Counted from the first letter of the stretch, positions 1 through 8,009 are shown. The stretch: 64,000 bases of DNA from Paracoccaceae bacterium (GCA_013214575.1 JABSSD010000078.1:40577-104576); one strand, 5' to 3'. Made by a program: numbers and translations. The notes: a model not told the origin generated them from the letters alone.

Positions 1-201
1 GGGCTGACCAATCACCGGATTGGCGAGGATTTCATTACCTCCGGTATCCGTGACTGTGGCGATGGGCCTGAGGTGGTGACGGTGGACAGTGGCTGGTCGC
101 GGATTGTGGCCTCGACACTGCAGGGTGGTGAGGTCAACAGCCGGGATATTGGGCTGTTCAGGGGGCGGCCGAGTATGGAGCGGGCGTTGGAGTGCCGGTG
201 A
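1..201 (+). CDS. C-terminal end of an unrecognised protein (5' end outside window)
   Basis: Frame 1 is open from the first base to a TGA at 199-201 and encodes about 66 residues ending in RPSMERALECR. The segment is GC-rich with ordinary codon use for this chromosome, so it looks like the tail of a real gene that starts before the window. I recognise no motif or family in the piece. An internal GTG-started reading in another frame (89-295) overlaps it and looks like a shadow. Confidence is limited because only the end is visible. Confidence 0.5.
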   Translation, partial: GLTNHRIGEDFITSGIRDCGDGPEVVTVDSGWSRIVASTLQGGEVNSRDIGLFRGRPSMERALECR

Positions 202-322
202 GGGGGCTTGTAGACTAAGGAGTGAACAGCATCATATTGGTGCTATAGAATTTTTACGAGTAGACCTCTCACCAATTCAGAACATTCTGAGGTAGCTGGC
301 CCACCCACGCCTTCTCAACCCT

Positions 323-799
323 CTAATAATTCAAAATCTCAATGAACCGTGAGTGCTCGACGATCAGCCTAAATGTCATTTCAGTTTGTATGACAATTGG
401 TGGCATCTCTGTCTCGGAGGCCATAAAGGCTAGTTGCGACCTTGCCTGCCGCCACTCCCTGCCGCTCACGGAGTGACCGTCCCCAACCGTATAAATTACC
501 GCCCGGCGGGCATTCTCTTTGGTGGAAACAAAAAACGTCGGGCAGGCGTCTGCCGCGTCTTTCCCCAAGCCCCCATTGGACGATCTATACACCTGGTGAA
601 ATGATAGCGGGGCTACCGTGTCCTTTCTTGAAAAACCTCCAATATCGCCGCAAGCCGCGATAACAGCATGTTGTTCTTTGTTCGCCCGCTCAAACACCCA
701 AGAGGAGTATCCAGTTGAACCTGCAAAACTTGGAACTGAAGCCAAGATAAAGGCGCTGGTGATGAGAGTAGACCCCCAGAACACAATGCGCCTTGTCAT
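323..799 (-). CDS. small secreted protein of unknown function
   Basis: A 158-residue protein with a clear Sec signal peptide: a basic start (MTRR), a hydrophobic core (about residues 7-22) and a likely cleavage after SFA. The mature part has two cysteines far apart and no family motif I can name. The ATG at 799 is preferred over the GTG at 808 because GAGAGA lies about 10 bases upstream of the ATG. Base composition is less GC-rich than in the housekeeping genes downstream, and the gene sits next to an insertion sequence, so it may be acquired DNA. Function unknown; export to the periplasm or beyond is inferred from the signal peptide only. Confidence 0.6.
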   Translation of the reverse strand: MTRRIVFWGSTLITSAFILASVPSFAGSTGYSSWVFERANKEQHAVIAACGDIGGFSRKDTVAPLSFHQVYRSSNGGLGKDAADACPTFFVSTKENARRAVIYTVGDGHSVSGREWRQARSQLAFMASETEMPPIVIQTEMTFRLIVEHSRFIEILNY

Positions 800-1144
800 C
801 GTGGGCACGTCTCTCGAAAGCCATTTTAACAGGTTGATATCCTGAAGATGGAATTTTCTAATTCAATCTGAAATCCAAATTCTTACTGTAGATAATCTGT
901 TTTACATCGACTGCAGTAACTTGCCGTAATCTTAAATGAAATACACTGAAGGCGGGAAAACTAATCTTGTGTTTCTCGCCAAGCGGCCTATGCCTAGGGT
1001 CAGGATCCATTGATAGTCTGACAGTTCGCTGATTCACTGCTCCGAAAGAAGGGCGGAATTTTGAGCGATCTGTTTTGGCTGTCGGAGGCGCAAATGGCGC
1101 GCCTTCGTCCTGACTTTCCACAGCCCCACGGCAAGCCGCGTGTT

Positions 1145-1184
1145 CACTGCCCGTCAGGGTATTGCGTAGCCATGTCCCGAGAGG
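1145..1184 (+). repeat. 40-bp insertion element, copy 1
   Basis: These 40 bases split the transposase codons for KPRV and DDRRVLSG. Upstream is read in frame 2 up to GTT at 1142-1144 and downstream in frame 3 from GAT at 1185; deleting exactly these 40 bases joins the frames and restores the expected protein. The sequence begins CACTGCCCG and ends CCCGAGAGG. Its reverse complement matches copy 2 at 35 of 40 positions. It is preceded by TT and followed by G. I see no target duplication. Confidence 0.85.
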
Positions 1185-1495
1185 GATGACCGGCGTGTTC
1201 TCAGTGGGATTATATTTGTTAATCGCAATGGGTTGTCTTGGCGGGATGTGCCTGCAGAATATGGCCGACCTAAGACGCTTTACAACCGTTGGATCCGCTG
1301 GAGCGGCAAGGGTATCTTTGCCCATATTCTGATGAAACTGGCGCGCGAAGGCGACAAAACCGATGTGCTGATGATCGGTGCAACACACTTAAAGGCACAT
1401 CGCAGGGCATCCAGCCTGGGGCGAAAAAAACAGCAAAAGGCCGCATGATTGGCCTAACAAAGGGCGGGCTGAACTCAAAACTGCATGCTGTGCCC

Positions 1496-1535
1496 CCTCT
1501 CGGGACATTGCTTTGCAATACCCTGCCGGGCAATG
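1496..1535 (-). repeat. 40-bp insertion element, copy 2 (inverted)
   Basis: This insert interrupts the transposase between KLHAV and the downstream RPIWMFLSAG. The upstream frame ends with CCC at 1493-1495 and the downstream frame resumes with AAG at 1536, so removing 40 bases again restores one continuous frame. Read on the minus strand it starts CATTGCCCGG and ends CCCGAGAGG, like copy 1. It can fold: CATTGC pairs with GCAATG, and ATTGC-AAA-GCAAT is an alternative small hairpin. Flanks on the minus strand are TT before and G after, as at copy 1. Confidence 0.85.
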
Positions 1536-2001
1536 AAGGCTTTGGACCGCCCGATCTGGATGTTCCTGAGCGCCGGAAACTTCAGCGACGCCGCCGCCGC
1601 ACGGGCCCTTCTGTCGTCTCTCCCGAAGACCAAGTGGCTGCTGGCGGATCGCGGTTGCGACGCCGATTGGTTCCGTAATGCATTGAAAGATCGGGGAATC
1701 GCCGCCTGCATCCCGTCACGCAAGAACCGAAAGGTAATCATCCCGCACGACACCGTTCGGTATCGTCAGCGCCACCGTACCGAGAATATGTTCGGGAGAT
1801 TGAAGGATTGGCGACGCATCGCAATGCGTTATGATTGATGCCCTGAAATTTTCCTATCGGCCATCGCGCTGGCCGCTACTGTCATTTTCTGGCTATGAGT
1901 CCTGACCCTACCTAAAGCCAGCGCTTTTAAACATCATTTTGACCGTCAGCAGCGCATTCTTTCGCGATGATTTGTCAATTTTCCCAGCACATTGATTTTG
2001 C

Positions 2002-2394
2002 ATGATACTAAAAATTAAAAAACTCTGGTTTTGGCTGTGGGGCTGGACATGGAGTGAAGTCCCTTTGCCTTCAGGTATCGTTGTTGGACTAATGAAGAAT
2101 AGGAGAGCGGTGCATAAGGCCATCTACTTGCGGCAAGACCCATCGGTCTACTCTACTATTTCGATAGCAGACCTCAGGGGGCAATGTAGATCACCTTGGC
2201 GCATTCGAACGTGGCCAATAATTTGCAAGTTTTATAATAGCAAACAGCAATCGAAACTGCCGTATGATTACTTTTATGACGCGGATTACAACGCGACCTA
2301 TAATTCGTCAGACGGCGATTTGTTTTGTTTCCCGTTCAACGATATTCCTGAAATTGACAGCCTCAAAACAGAATTCCGTAAGTCGGGAGCCTGA
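2002..2394 (+). CDS. weak hypothetical ORF
   Basis: An open frame of 130 codons starting MILKIKKLWFWLWGW with a Trp-rich hydrophobic beginning and a Tyr/Asp-rich C-terminal half. I recognise no family, and no Shine-Dalgarno sequence is visible before the ATG. The region is clearly more AT-rich than the rest of the window and lies between an insertion sequence remnant and repeat DNA. It may be a small acquired gene, a remnant, or chance. Confidence 0.25.
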   Translation: MILKIKKLWFWLWGWTWSEVPLPSGIVVGLMKNRRAVHKAIYLRQDPSVYSTISIADLRGQCRSPWRIRTWPIICKFYNSKQQSKLPYDYFYDADYNATYNSSDGDLFCFPFNDIPEIDSLKTEFRKSGA

Positions 2395-2404
2395 AGGCGC
2401 TGTC

Positions 2405-2450
2405 TCGCGTCCCGCCGCGCAGCGGCGCTGGGCCCAACGGGAGGCGGCAT
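2405..2450. repeat. palindromic intergenic repeat (CAACGGGAGG type)
   Basis: Contains the hairpin CGCCGC-GCA-GCGGCG (2413-2427) followed by GGGCCCAACGGGAGG. The same building blocks (a GC hairpin with GGGCCC, and CCAACGGGAGG) occur in the element at 50643-50705, so this looks like a member of a dispersed repeat family. The rest of 2395-2661 holds no gene I can support. Confidence 0.5.
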
Positions 2451-2634
2451 CGCAAGATGCCAGGTGACGGGCGGGAGAGTTTGGCGGCGGGGCAACCCAT
2501 GGGTTTCCGGGGTTTGCATGTTCATGAAACCTGCCTGAGAAGAACACGGTTCCGAACACTCAATCACATCTGGCTTGCCAGCTTACAAAGTCACCGCCCG
2601 CCAAACGGGGCAGGCGGCAACGCTTTGATGTTTT

Positions 2635-2692
2635 ACTTCAGCGCGCGCCAGCCAATGTCGCCTACTTGAGGGCGCGCCAGCCAATGTCGCGA
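2635..2692. repeat. 29-bp tandem duplication over the end of purD
   Basis: Positions 2635-2663 and 2664-2692 are the same 29-base unit with four differences, two of them in the last two bases; both contain GCGCGCCAGCCAATGTCGC or the near copy. The second copy encodes the last residues of PurD (DIGWRALK); the first lies just past its stop codon. The extra copy is out of frame with purD but still spells DIGWRALK followed by TAA in its own frame, so it is a local copy of the gene end. Confidence 0.75.
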
Positions 2693-3927
2693 CGCATAAA
2701 GCCGCCGGGCCAGATGATGGCATCCGCTGCCGCATAGGCGCGGTCGCGGGCCTCTTGCAGGGTTTCACCCCGGGCAGTCACGTTCAGCACCCGACCGCCG
2801 GTGGCCAGTATCTTGCCGTCCTGCGCCTTGGTGCCGGCGTGGAACACCATATTGCTGGCATCCTCGGGCAGCGCGTCCAGGCCTTTGATCTCGGTGCCTT
2901 TTTCATAAGACCCAGGATAGCCATTGGCGGCCATGACCACGGTGATGGCATGATCGTCGGCCCAGTTGACCTGGGCGCGGTCCAGGTGGCCCTCGGCGGC
3001 AGCCTGCATCAGGTCCAGTGCCTGCGCGCCCAGACGCATCATCAGCACCTGACATTCGGGGTCGCCAAAGCGCACGTTGTATTCCACCAGCCGGGGCTGT
3101 CCGTCCTTGATCATCAGACCGGCATAGAGAATGCCCTGATAGGGCGTACCACGACGGACCATTTCCAACATCGTTGGCTTGATGATCTCATTCATCGCGC
3201 GGGCCTCGACCTCGGCGCTCAGCATCGGCGCCGGGGAGTAAGCCCCCATGCCGCCGGTGTTGGGGCCGCTGTCGCCCTCACCAACCCGCTTGTGGTCCTG
3301 CGCCGATCCCATCGACAGCACCTCGGTGCCATCAACCAGCACAAACAGCGAGGCCTCTTCGCCCTCCATGAACTCCTCGATCACCACCTCGGCGCCGGCC
3401 GCGCCAAAGGCACCGCCAAACATATCGTCGATGGCCGCCAGCGCGGTGGCCTCGTCAAACGCCATGATCACGCCTTTGCCGGCCGCCAGACCATCGGCCT
3501 TGACCACAATCGGCGCGCCCTGCTCGCGGATGTAATCCTTGGCAGCCTCGGCCTCGGTAAAGTGGCCATAGCCTGCGGTGGGGGCCTTGACGGCGGCGCA
3601 GATCTCTTTGGTAAAGGCTTTTGACGCCTCCAGTCTGGCAGCTGCCCCAGACGGGCCGAACACCAGCAATCCGGCATCACGCAGCCGGTCAGACACGCCA
3701 GCGGCCAATGGCGCCTCGGGGCCGACAATGACAAAGTCGATGGCGTTTTCTTCGGCAAAAGTGACAACTGCGCCGCCATTGTTGATGTCCAGATCGGCGC
3801 AACTGGCGATCTGCGCGATACCGGCATTGCCGGGGGCCACGATCAGCTTGTCACATTTGGGGTTCTGCATCACTGCCCAGGCCAGCGCATGTTCACGCCC
3901 GCCGCCGCCGAGGATAAGGATATTCAT
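2662..3927 (-). CDS. purD: phosphoribosylamine--glycine ligase (GARS)
   Basis: Cytoplasmic ATP-grasp enzyme of purine synthesis: it joins 5-phosphoribosylamine and glycine using ATP to give GAR. The 421-residue product has the family's usual length. Seen in order: the N-terminal GGGGREHALAW motif, GPEAPLAAGVSD, the ATP-grasp segment VKADGLAAGKGV, the glycine-rich GPNTGGMGAYSP and the C-terminal barrel-like domain. The ATG at 3927 is chosen because MNILILGGGG is the conserved start and GGAG lies 10-11 bases upstream; the frame stays open for 63 codons further upstream without homology. It is divergent from xseA across about 210 bp that must hold both promoters. The 3' end is duplicated in tandem. 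Confidence 0.96.
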   Translation of the reverse strand: MNILILGGGGREHALAWAVMQNPKCDKLIVAPGNAGIAQIASCADLDINNGGAVVTFAEENAIDFVIVGPEAPLAAGVSDRLRDAGLLVFGPSGAAARLEASKAFTKEICAAVKAPTAGYGHFTEAEAAKDYIREQGAPIVVKADGLAAGKGVIMAFDEATALAAIDDMFGGAFGAAGAEVVIEEFMEGEEASLFVLVDGTEVLSMGSAQDHKRVGEGDSGPNTGGMGAYSPAPMLSAEVEARAMNEIIKPTMLEMVRRGTPYQGILYAGLMIKDGQPRLVEYNVRFGDPECQVLMMRLGAQALDLMQAAAEGHLDRAQVNWADDHAITVVMAANGYPGSYEKGTEIKGLDALPEDASNMVFHAGTKAQDGKILATGGRVLNVTARGETLQEARDRAYAAADAIIWPGGFMRRDIGWRALK

Positions 3928-4138
3928 CGAGAGTGCTCCGATCTGCTTGGCCTTGCTTGTCGGGCGTTCTATGCTGCGCGCGACCGTAGAACAAGAATAA
4001 CCTAGAGTGTGTCGCATCTGACAGGGGGCAAGCATTTCCCTTGTAGGCCGAGGCAGCGTTTGACGAAGCAAGCACGTTCGGGCCACAAAGGGCGTTCGGT
4101 GTGATGCAACACACACTATCCTTTGGCGGAGCAGCCCA

Positions 4139-5572
4139 TTGTCAGATCTGTTTGATGACCCGACCCCGGGTCAGAACACCCCCGAATTCACCGTCTCGGA
4201 ACTGTCCGGTGAGATCAAGCGCACGCTTGAGGGCACCTTTGGCCGTATCCGGGTGCGCGGCGAGGTGGGGCGGGTGTTCAAGGCACGCTCGGGGCATCTG
4301 TATTACGACGTCAAGGATGACCGCTCGGTGCTGGCCTGCACCACCTGGAAGGGCCAGGTGGCCAATTTGGCGGTGGTGCCCGAAGAAGGGCTGGAGGTGA
4401 TCGTCACCGGACGGCTGACCGCCTTTGGCGCCCAGTCGAAATACAACATGAACGTCGAAGAGGTCTCGGTGGCGGGGCAGGGCGCGCTGATGGCGCTGCT
4501 GGAGAAACGCAAGAAGCAGCTCGAATCTGAGGGCCTGTTTGCCGCCGAGCTAAAACAGCCACTGCCCTATCTGCCACGCTTCATCGGCGTGGTGACCTCG
4601 CCCTCGGGGGCGGTGATCCGCGACATCCTGCACCGGTTGTGGGATCGGTTCCCGCGCAAGGTGCTGGTCTGGCCGGTGGCGGTGCAGGGCAAAAACTGTG
4701 CCGCCGAGGTGGCCAATGCCATCGATGGTTTCAACGCATTCACCCCCGGCGGAGCGCTGCCGCGCCCGGATCTGATCATCGTCGCCCGGGGCGGCGGCTC
4801 GGTCGAGGATCTCTGGGGCTTCAACGAGGAAATTGTCGCCCGTGCGGTTGCGGCCTCACAAATCCCGCTGATTTCAGCCGTCGGCCACGAAACCGACACC
4901 ACCCTGATCGACTTTGTCTCCGATCAGCGCGCCCCAACCCCCACCGCAGCGGCGGAACTGGCGGTGCCGGTGCGGCTGGAGCTGCTGGCCTGGACCGGTG
5001 AACAGGGGGCACGGATGACCCATGCCGTAGGTCAATCGGTGCAGCAGCGCAAACAGCGGCTCAAGGATCTGTCGCGGGCCCTGCCAAAGCCCGAGCGGCT
5101 GCTGGATGAGCCGCGTCAAAAGCTGGATATCCTGTCCGACAAATTGCCCAACGCACTGATCCGGGGGGTGCAGAACCGCCGGGTTCTGCTGAGCCAAACC
5201 TCCGCCGGCCTGCGGCCGCAGGCCCTGCAACAGCTGGTGGCAAGACGGCGCGACAAGTTGATCAGCCTGTCGTCACAACTCAGCCTGCGGTCGACCTCGC
5301 AGAGCCTGGCGCTGCAGAAAGAACGGCTGAGCCACCTGTCCAAGCAGCTGGATGCGGTGCAAAGGCAGCGGGTTGGTAAAGCACGGCAAAACCTCGACAG
5401 CAGCAGCCGCCAGCTGGAAATCCTCAGCTACCGGGCGACGCTTCAGCGCGGCTATGCGGTGGTGCGCAGTGGCGCGCAATTGATTACCAATACCCTCGAT
5501 GCGCAGGCGGCAACGGCGCTGGAAATCGAATTTTCCGACGGCAAGGTTCAACTGGGGGCCACAGCGGATTAA
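4139..5572 (+). CDS. xseA: exodeoxyribonuclease VII large subunit
   Basis: Large subunit of exonuclease VII, which degrades single-stranded DNA together with the small subunit XseB (not in this window). The 477-residue protein shows an N-terminal OB-fold (about residues 15-115), then the catalytic region with VVTSPSGAVIRDI, VARGGGSVEDLWGFNEE and AVGHETDTTLIDF, and a long Leu/Gln/Arg-rich C-terminal coiled-coil part. The start is a TTG at 4139 (MSDLFDDPT), supported by GGAG 8-11 bases upstream; no ATG fits the family start better. Transcribed away from purD. Confidence 0.95.
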   Translation: MSDLFDDPTPGQNTPEFTVSELSGEIKRTLEGTFGRIRVRGEVGRVFKARSGHLYYDVKDDRSVLACTTWKGQVANLAVVPEEGLEVIVTGRLTAFGAQSKYNMNVEEVSVAGQGALMALLEKRKKQLESEGLFAAELKQPLPYLPRFIGVVTSPSGAVIRDILHRLWDRFPRKVLVWPVAVQGKNCAAEVANAIDGFNAFTPGGALPRPDLIIVARGGGSVEDLWGFNEEIVARAVAASQIPLISAVGHETDTTLIDFVSDQRAPTPTAAAELAVPVRLELLAWTGEQGARMTHAVGQSVQQRKQRLKDLSRALPKPERLLDEPRQKLDILSDKLPNALIRGVQNRRVLLSQTSAGLRPQALQQLVARRRDKLISLSSQLSLRSTSQSLALQKERLSHLSKQLDAVQRQRVGKARQNLDSSSRQLEILSYRATLQRGYAVVRSGAQLITNTLDAQAATALEIEFSDGKVQLGATAD

Positions 5573-5584
5573 GCGCCGCCGCCC

Positions 5585-5620
5585 GGTTTCTTTTTGCTGA
5601 AAATACTCAAATCCCGGAGG
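5585..5620. repeat. interspersed repeat fragment (TTTCTTTTTGCTGAAAATACTC)
   Basis: The stretch TTTCTTTTTGCTGAAAATAC followed by CCCGGAGG lies between the convergent xseA and the secreted protein gene. A close relative, TTTCTTCTTGTTGAAAATAC then CCGGGGG, lies after ftsY at 7927-7985. Repeats of this form are common between genes in Rhodobacteraceae, as I know them; the family match is from memory and not from a search. Confidence 0.55.
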
Positions 5621-5625
5621 TTGCC

Positions 5626-6030
5626 TCAGACACCGACGTCTGGGCCATAGCACAGCATCTCTTCATCCAGATCCTCGACCTCATACAGTTCGGTGGCCTG
5701 CGGGCTGTTCTCGAACCGGGCCACCAATCCCTGTGGCTCCAGTGAAAAGCGCCAGCATTGGGGATCACTGCGATGCTGGTAGATAAAACAGATCTGGCCG
5801 GCCTCTTCGTACCAGTGCCCGGTCTCGCAGCGGCCATCCAGAAAAGACCACAACACCCGGCGGCCTGGCAAATATCGCTCAACCCCATAGGGGCTTCCAT
5901 CAAGCCCATAATACAGGGTGCGCCCCAGGGTGTAGCGGTCAAACGCCTCGCCTGTCATCGGTTCTCCCGCGCTCAGCGCGGCGGGCAACAGAGGTAACAG
6001 GACCAGGGGAATCATCAAACAGTGACGCAT
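5626..6030 (-). CDS. small secreted protein of unknown function
   Basis: A 134-residue protein with a signal peptide (MRHCLMIPLVLLPLLPAALSA) and a mature part with the phrases YTLGRTLYYGLDGSPYGVE and FLDGRCETGHWYEEAGQIC. The pattern, a small periplasmic protein with Gly/Tyr motifs and a few Cys, occurs in uncharacterised Rhodobacterales proteins. The ATG at 6030 is selected because the signal peptide begins there; the frame extends 49 codons further upstream with no export signal. It faces xseA and is divergent from the lysoplasmalogenase-like gene. Function unknown. Confidence 0.65.
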   Translation of the reverse strand: MRHCLMIPLVLLPLLPAALSAGEPMTGEAFDRYTLGRTLYYGLDGSPYGVERYLPGRRVLWSFLDGRCETGHWYEEAGQICFIYQHRSDPQCWRFSLEPQGLVARFENSPQATELYEVEDLDEEMLCYGPDVGV

Positions 6031-6160
6031 TGGGCAACTGTGGCAGATTAACCGGCACCCGGCTATGGGCATGGCCTGGTGGCAGGGGGGTGTAGCGTCA
6101 CCTTTGACCCGCGCCGGTTGACAGGGCAGGCTGCGACGCAAACCCCCAAGGAGACGCCCC

Positions 6161-6811
6161 GTGGCATTGGAAAACACCTTTCTGGCAGCCGCATTGCTCT
6201 GTGCGCTGGCCTTTCTTTGGCAGGTTCGCCTGCCGCAGTCGGCTCTGCGCAGCGCCTGTAAAACCGCGGCTGTGCTGCTGCTGGCGCTGGCCGCAGCCCA
6301 GAGCGCAGCGCCGCCGCTGCTGATCCTGGCGCTATTGGCCTGCGCCGCCGGTGATTATTGCCTGTCGCGCGACGGTGAGGGGTATTTCATGGCTGGCATC
6401 GGCGCCTTCGCGCTGGGCCATCTGGGCTATACCGCCTTGTTTCTGGGCCAGGCTGACAGCGCCTGGACCCGCCTGACCACGATGCCGCAATTGGCACTGA
6501 TGCTGGCAATGATTTGTATCGGTTTTGTTATGGCCTGGCTGCTGGCGCTCCGCGCAGGCGCGCTGAAGGCGCCGGTGCTGTGTTACATTCCGATTATTCT
6601 GGGCATGGGCGTGGCGGCGCTTTGCCTGCCCGGGCAGGGCCCCCTGATCTGGCTATTGCCGGCCGCACTGAGCTTCATCCTGTCGGATTTGCTGCTGGCC
6701 AGCGAGATTTTCCTGCTGCCCAAGGATCACCCGGCGCTGCGCGTCACGCCCTATATTGTCTGGGTGACCTATTGGGGCGCCCAGCTCGGGTTTTTTGTCG
6801 CATTTGCCTGA
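6161..6811 (+). CDS. lysoplasmalogenase-like membrane protein (YhhN/TMEM86 family)
   Basis: A 216-residue integral membrane protein with about eight hydrophobic segments. The family marks are visible: LLALLACAAGDYCLS in the first half and LSFILSDLLLASEIF followed by a YIVWVTYWGAQ segment in the second, with conserved Asp residues in the membrane. YhhN/TMEM86 proteins hydrolyse the vinyl-ether bond of lysoplasmalogens in animals; the bacterial substrate is uncertain. The GTG start at 6161 has AAGGAG 7-12 bases upstream. The gene precedes ftsY by about 60 bp and may be co-transcribed with it. Confidence 0.82.
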   Translation: MALENTFLAAALLCALAFLWQVRLPQSALRSACKTAAVLLLALAAAQSAAPPLLILALLACAAGDYCLSRDGEGYFMAGIGAFALGHLGYTALFLGQADSAWTRLTTMPQLALMLAMICIGFVMAWLLALRAGALKAPVLCYIPIILGMGVAALCLPGQGPLIWLLPAALSFILSDLLLASEIFLLPKDHPALRVTPYIVWVTYWGAQLGFFVAFA

Positions 6812-6870
6812 GGCGCTTTGCATGTGGCTGCAATCCGCATTATGTGAGGACAAAACCCTTTGCGGAGACC

Positions 6871-7926
6871 ATGATGGCGTTTTTCTCCAAATTAAAAGAC
6901 CGGCTGTTCAAATCCTCATCGAAACTGGAACAGGGGCTGGAGGCAATTGTCGACGAGACGGCTGCCGCTGCAAGCCCGGCGGCCGACTCGGCAGTCCATA
7001 CTGCACCAGAAACCCGGTCCCAGCCCGCCTCCCAGTCCGCTTCTCCGGGCGTGTTAGGCCGTCTGCTGGGGCGCCAGGCGGACGAACCCCGCCGGGTGTT
7101 GGACGACGATATGCTGGAACAGCTCGAAGAGCTTCTGATCGCGTCCGATATGGGGGTGGACACCGCGCTGCGGGTCACCGCCAATATGGCCGAGGGACGC
7201 TTTGGCAAACGGCTGTCCACGGTTGAGATCAAGCAACTTCTGGCGGCAGAAATCGCCCGCATCATGGAAAACGTCGCCAAACCGATGCCGATCTATTCCA
7301 AGCGCCCACAGGTGGTGCTGGTGGTTGGCGTCAATGGATCCGGCAAAACCACCACCATCGGCAAATTGGCCAGCCAGTTCAAGGCGGCCGGAAAAACGGT
7401 GGTGATCGCTGCCGGTGACACTTTTCGCGCCGCCGCGGTGGAACAGCTACAGGTCTGGGGGGACCGGGCCGGGGTGCCGGTGCTCACTGCACCCGAGGGC
7501 TCAGACCCGGCCTCGCTGGTGTTTGATGCGCTGACCAAAGCCCAGGCAGACGGCGCTGACCTGCTGATGATCGACACTGCTGGCCGGTTGCAGAACCGCG
7601 CCGACCTGATGGAGGAACTGGCCAAGATTGTCCGGGTGATCCGCAAGGTCGACCCCAGCGCTCCCCATAATACTCTGCTGGTGCTGGATGCCACCACCGG
7701 CCAGAATGCGCTGAACCAGGTCGAAGTGTTCCAGAAGATCTCGGATGTGTCCGGACTGGTGATGACCAAACTGGACGGCACCGCCCGCGGCGGCGTGCTG
7801 GTGGCGCTGGCCGACAAATTTGGCCTGCCAATCCATGCGATCGGGGTTGGTGAGCAGATTGACGATCTGGCCCCCTTTGACCCGCAGGAGTTTGCCGCGG
7901 CGCTGACCGGGCTTGACGCCCGCTGA
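6871..7926 (+). CDS. ftsY: signal recognition particle receptor FtsY
   Basis: SRP receptor GTPase that docks ribosomes carrying SRP-bound nascent membrane proteins at the inner membrane. The product is 351 residues: a short acidic/Ala-rich A region (to about residue 65), the N helical bundle, then the G domain with GVNGSGKTTT (G1), DTFRAAAVEQL, DTAGRLQNR (G3), TKLDGTARGG (G4) and GVGEQIDDLAPFD (closing loop). Two ATG codons in tandem (6871 and 6874) follow GCGGAG; the first is used here. The frame is open far upstream over the previous gene, but that part is a shadow. It leads a row with the EamA transporter and yciB. Confidence 0.96.
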   Translation: MMAFFSKLKDRLFKSSSKLEQGLEAIVDETAAAASPAADSAVHTAPETRSQPASQSASPGVLGRLLGRQADEPRRVLDDDMLEQLEELLIASDMGVDTALRVTANMAEGRFGKRLSTVEIKQLLAAEIARIMENVAKPMPIYSKRPQVVLVVGVNGSGKTTTIGKLASQFKAAGKTVVIAAGDTFRAAAVEQLQVWGDRAGVPVLTAPEGSDPASLVFDALTKAQADGADLLMIDTAGRLQNRADLMEELAKIVRVIRKVDPSAPHNTLLVLDATTGQNALNQVEVFQKISDVSGLVMTKLDGTARGGVLVALADKFGLPIHAIGVGEQIDDLAPFDPQEFAAALTGLDAR

Positions 7927-7985
7927 GCCTTTCTTCTTGTTGAAAATACCTTCCGGGGGTCCGGGGGTGGAAAACCCCCGGCGCC
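7927..7985. repeat. interspersed repeat with hairpin after ftsY
   Basis: Begins CCTTTCTTCTTGTTGAAAAT and continues into a hairpin whose arms are CCGGGGG (7961-7967) and CCCCCGG (7975-7981). It resembles the fragment at 5585-5620 and, in layout, the reverse complement of the element inside nnr at 61088-61154. It may also serve as a transcription terminator or attenuator for ftsY, although no T run follows. Confidence 0.6.
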
Positions 7986-8009
7986 AACGGCTGACGTAAG
8001 GCACGTAAT

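Larger units (their letters stand above)
1061..1898 (+). pseudogene. IS5/IS427-type transposase, disrupted
   Basis: Homology to the family runs from MSDLFWLSEAQMARL (TTG at 1061) through VLSGIIFVNRNGLSWRD and KTLYNRWIRW to ENMFGRLKDWRR and a final ATVIFWL ending at 1898. Lesions seen: a 40-bp insert at 1145-1184; a second 40-bp insert, inverted, at 1496-1535; a codon change at 1377-1379 that turns the first Asp of the DDE triad into Gly (MIGAT instead of MIDAT); and an in-frame TGA at 1836-1838 where the family has Arg. The shift from frame 3 to frame 2 at the A7 run (1424-1430) is probably the normal programmed -1 frameshift joining ORFA to ORFB. The second Asp (ADRGCD) and the Glu (RTENMF) remain. 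Confidence 0.88.
997..1908 (+). mobile_element. degenerate IS5-family (IS427-type) insertion sequence
   Basis: Imperfect terminal inverted repeats bound the element: GGGTCAGGATCCAT begins at 997 and the complement of the right end reads GGGTCAGGACTCAT (12 of 14 identical). A TA dinucleotide flanks both ends (995-996 and 1909-1910), matching the 2-bp target duplication of the IS427 group. Inside lies a two-frame transposase (ORFA and ORFB joined over an A7 run). The element is 912 bp, but subtracting the two 40-bp inserts it contains gives 832 bp, a normal size for the group. It is inactive: see the pseudogene entry. Confidence 0.85.

Noticed and set aside
89..295. GTG-started frame of 68 codons at the left edge
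   Set aside because: Overlaps the frame-1 tail that stays open from base 1; its translation looks random.
858..1388. Minus-strand frame of 176 codons over the transposase
   Set aside because: It runs antisense to the IS5-type transposase, whose homology on the plus strand is clear.
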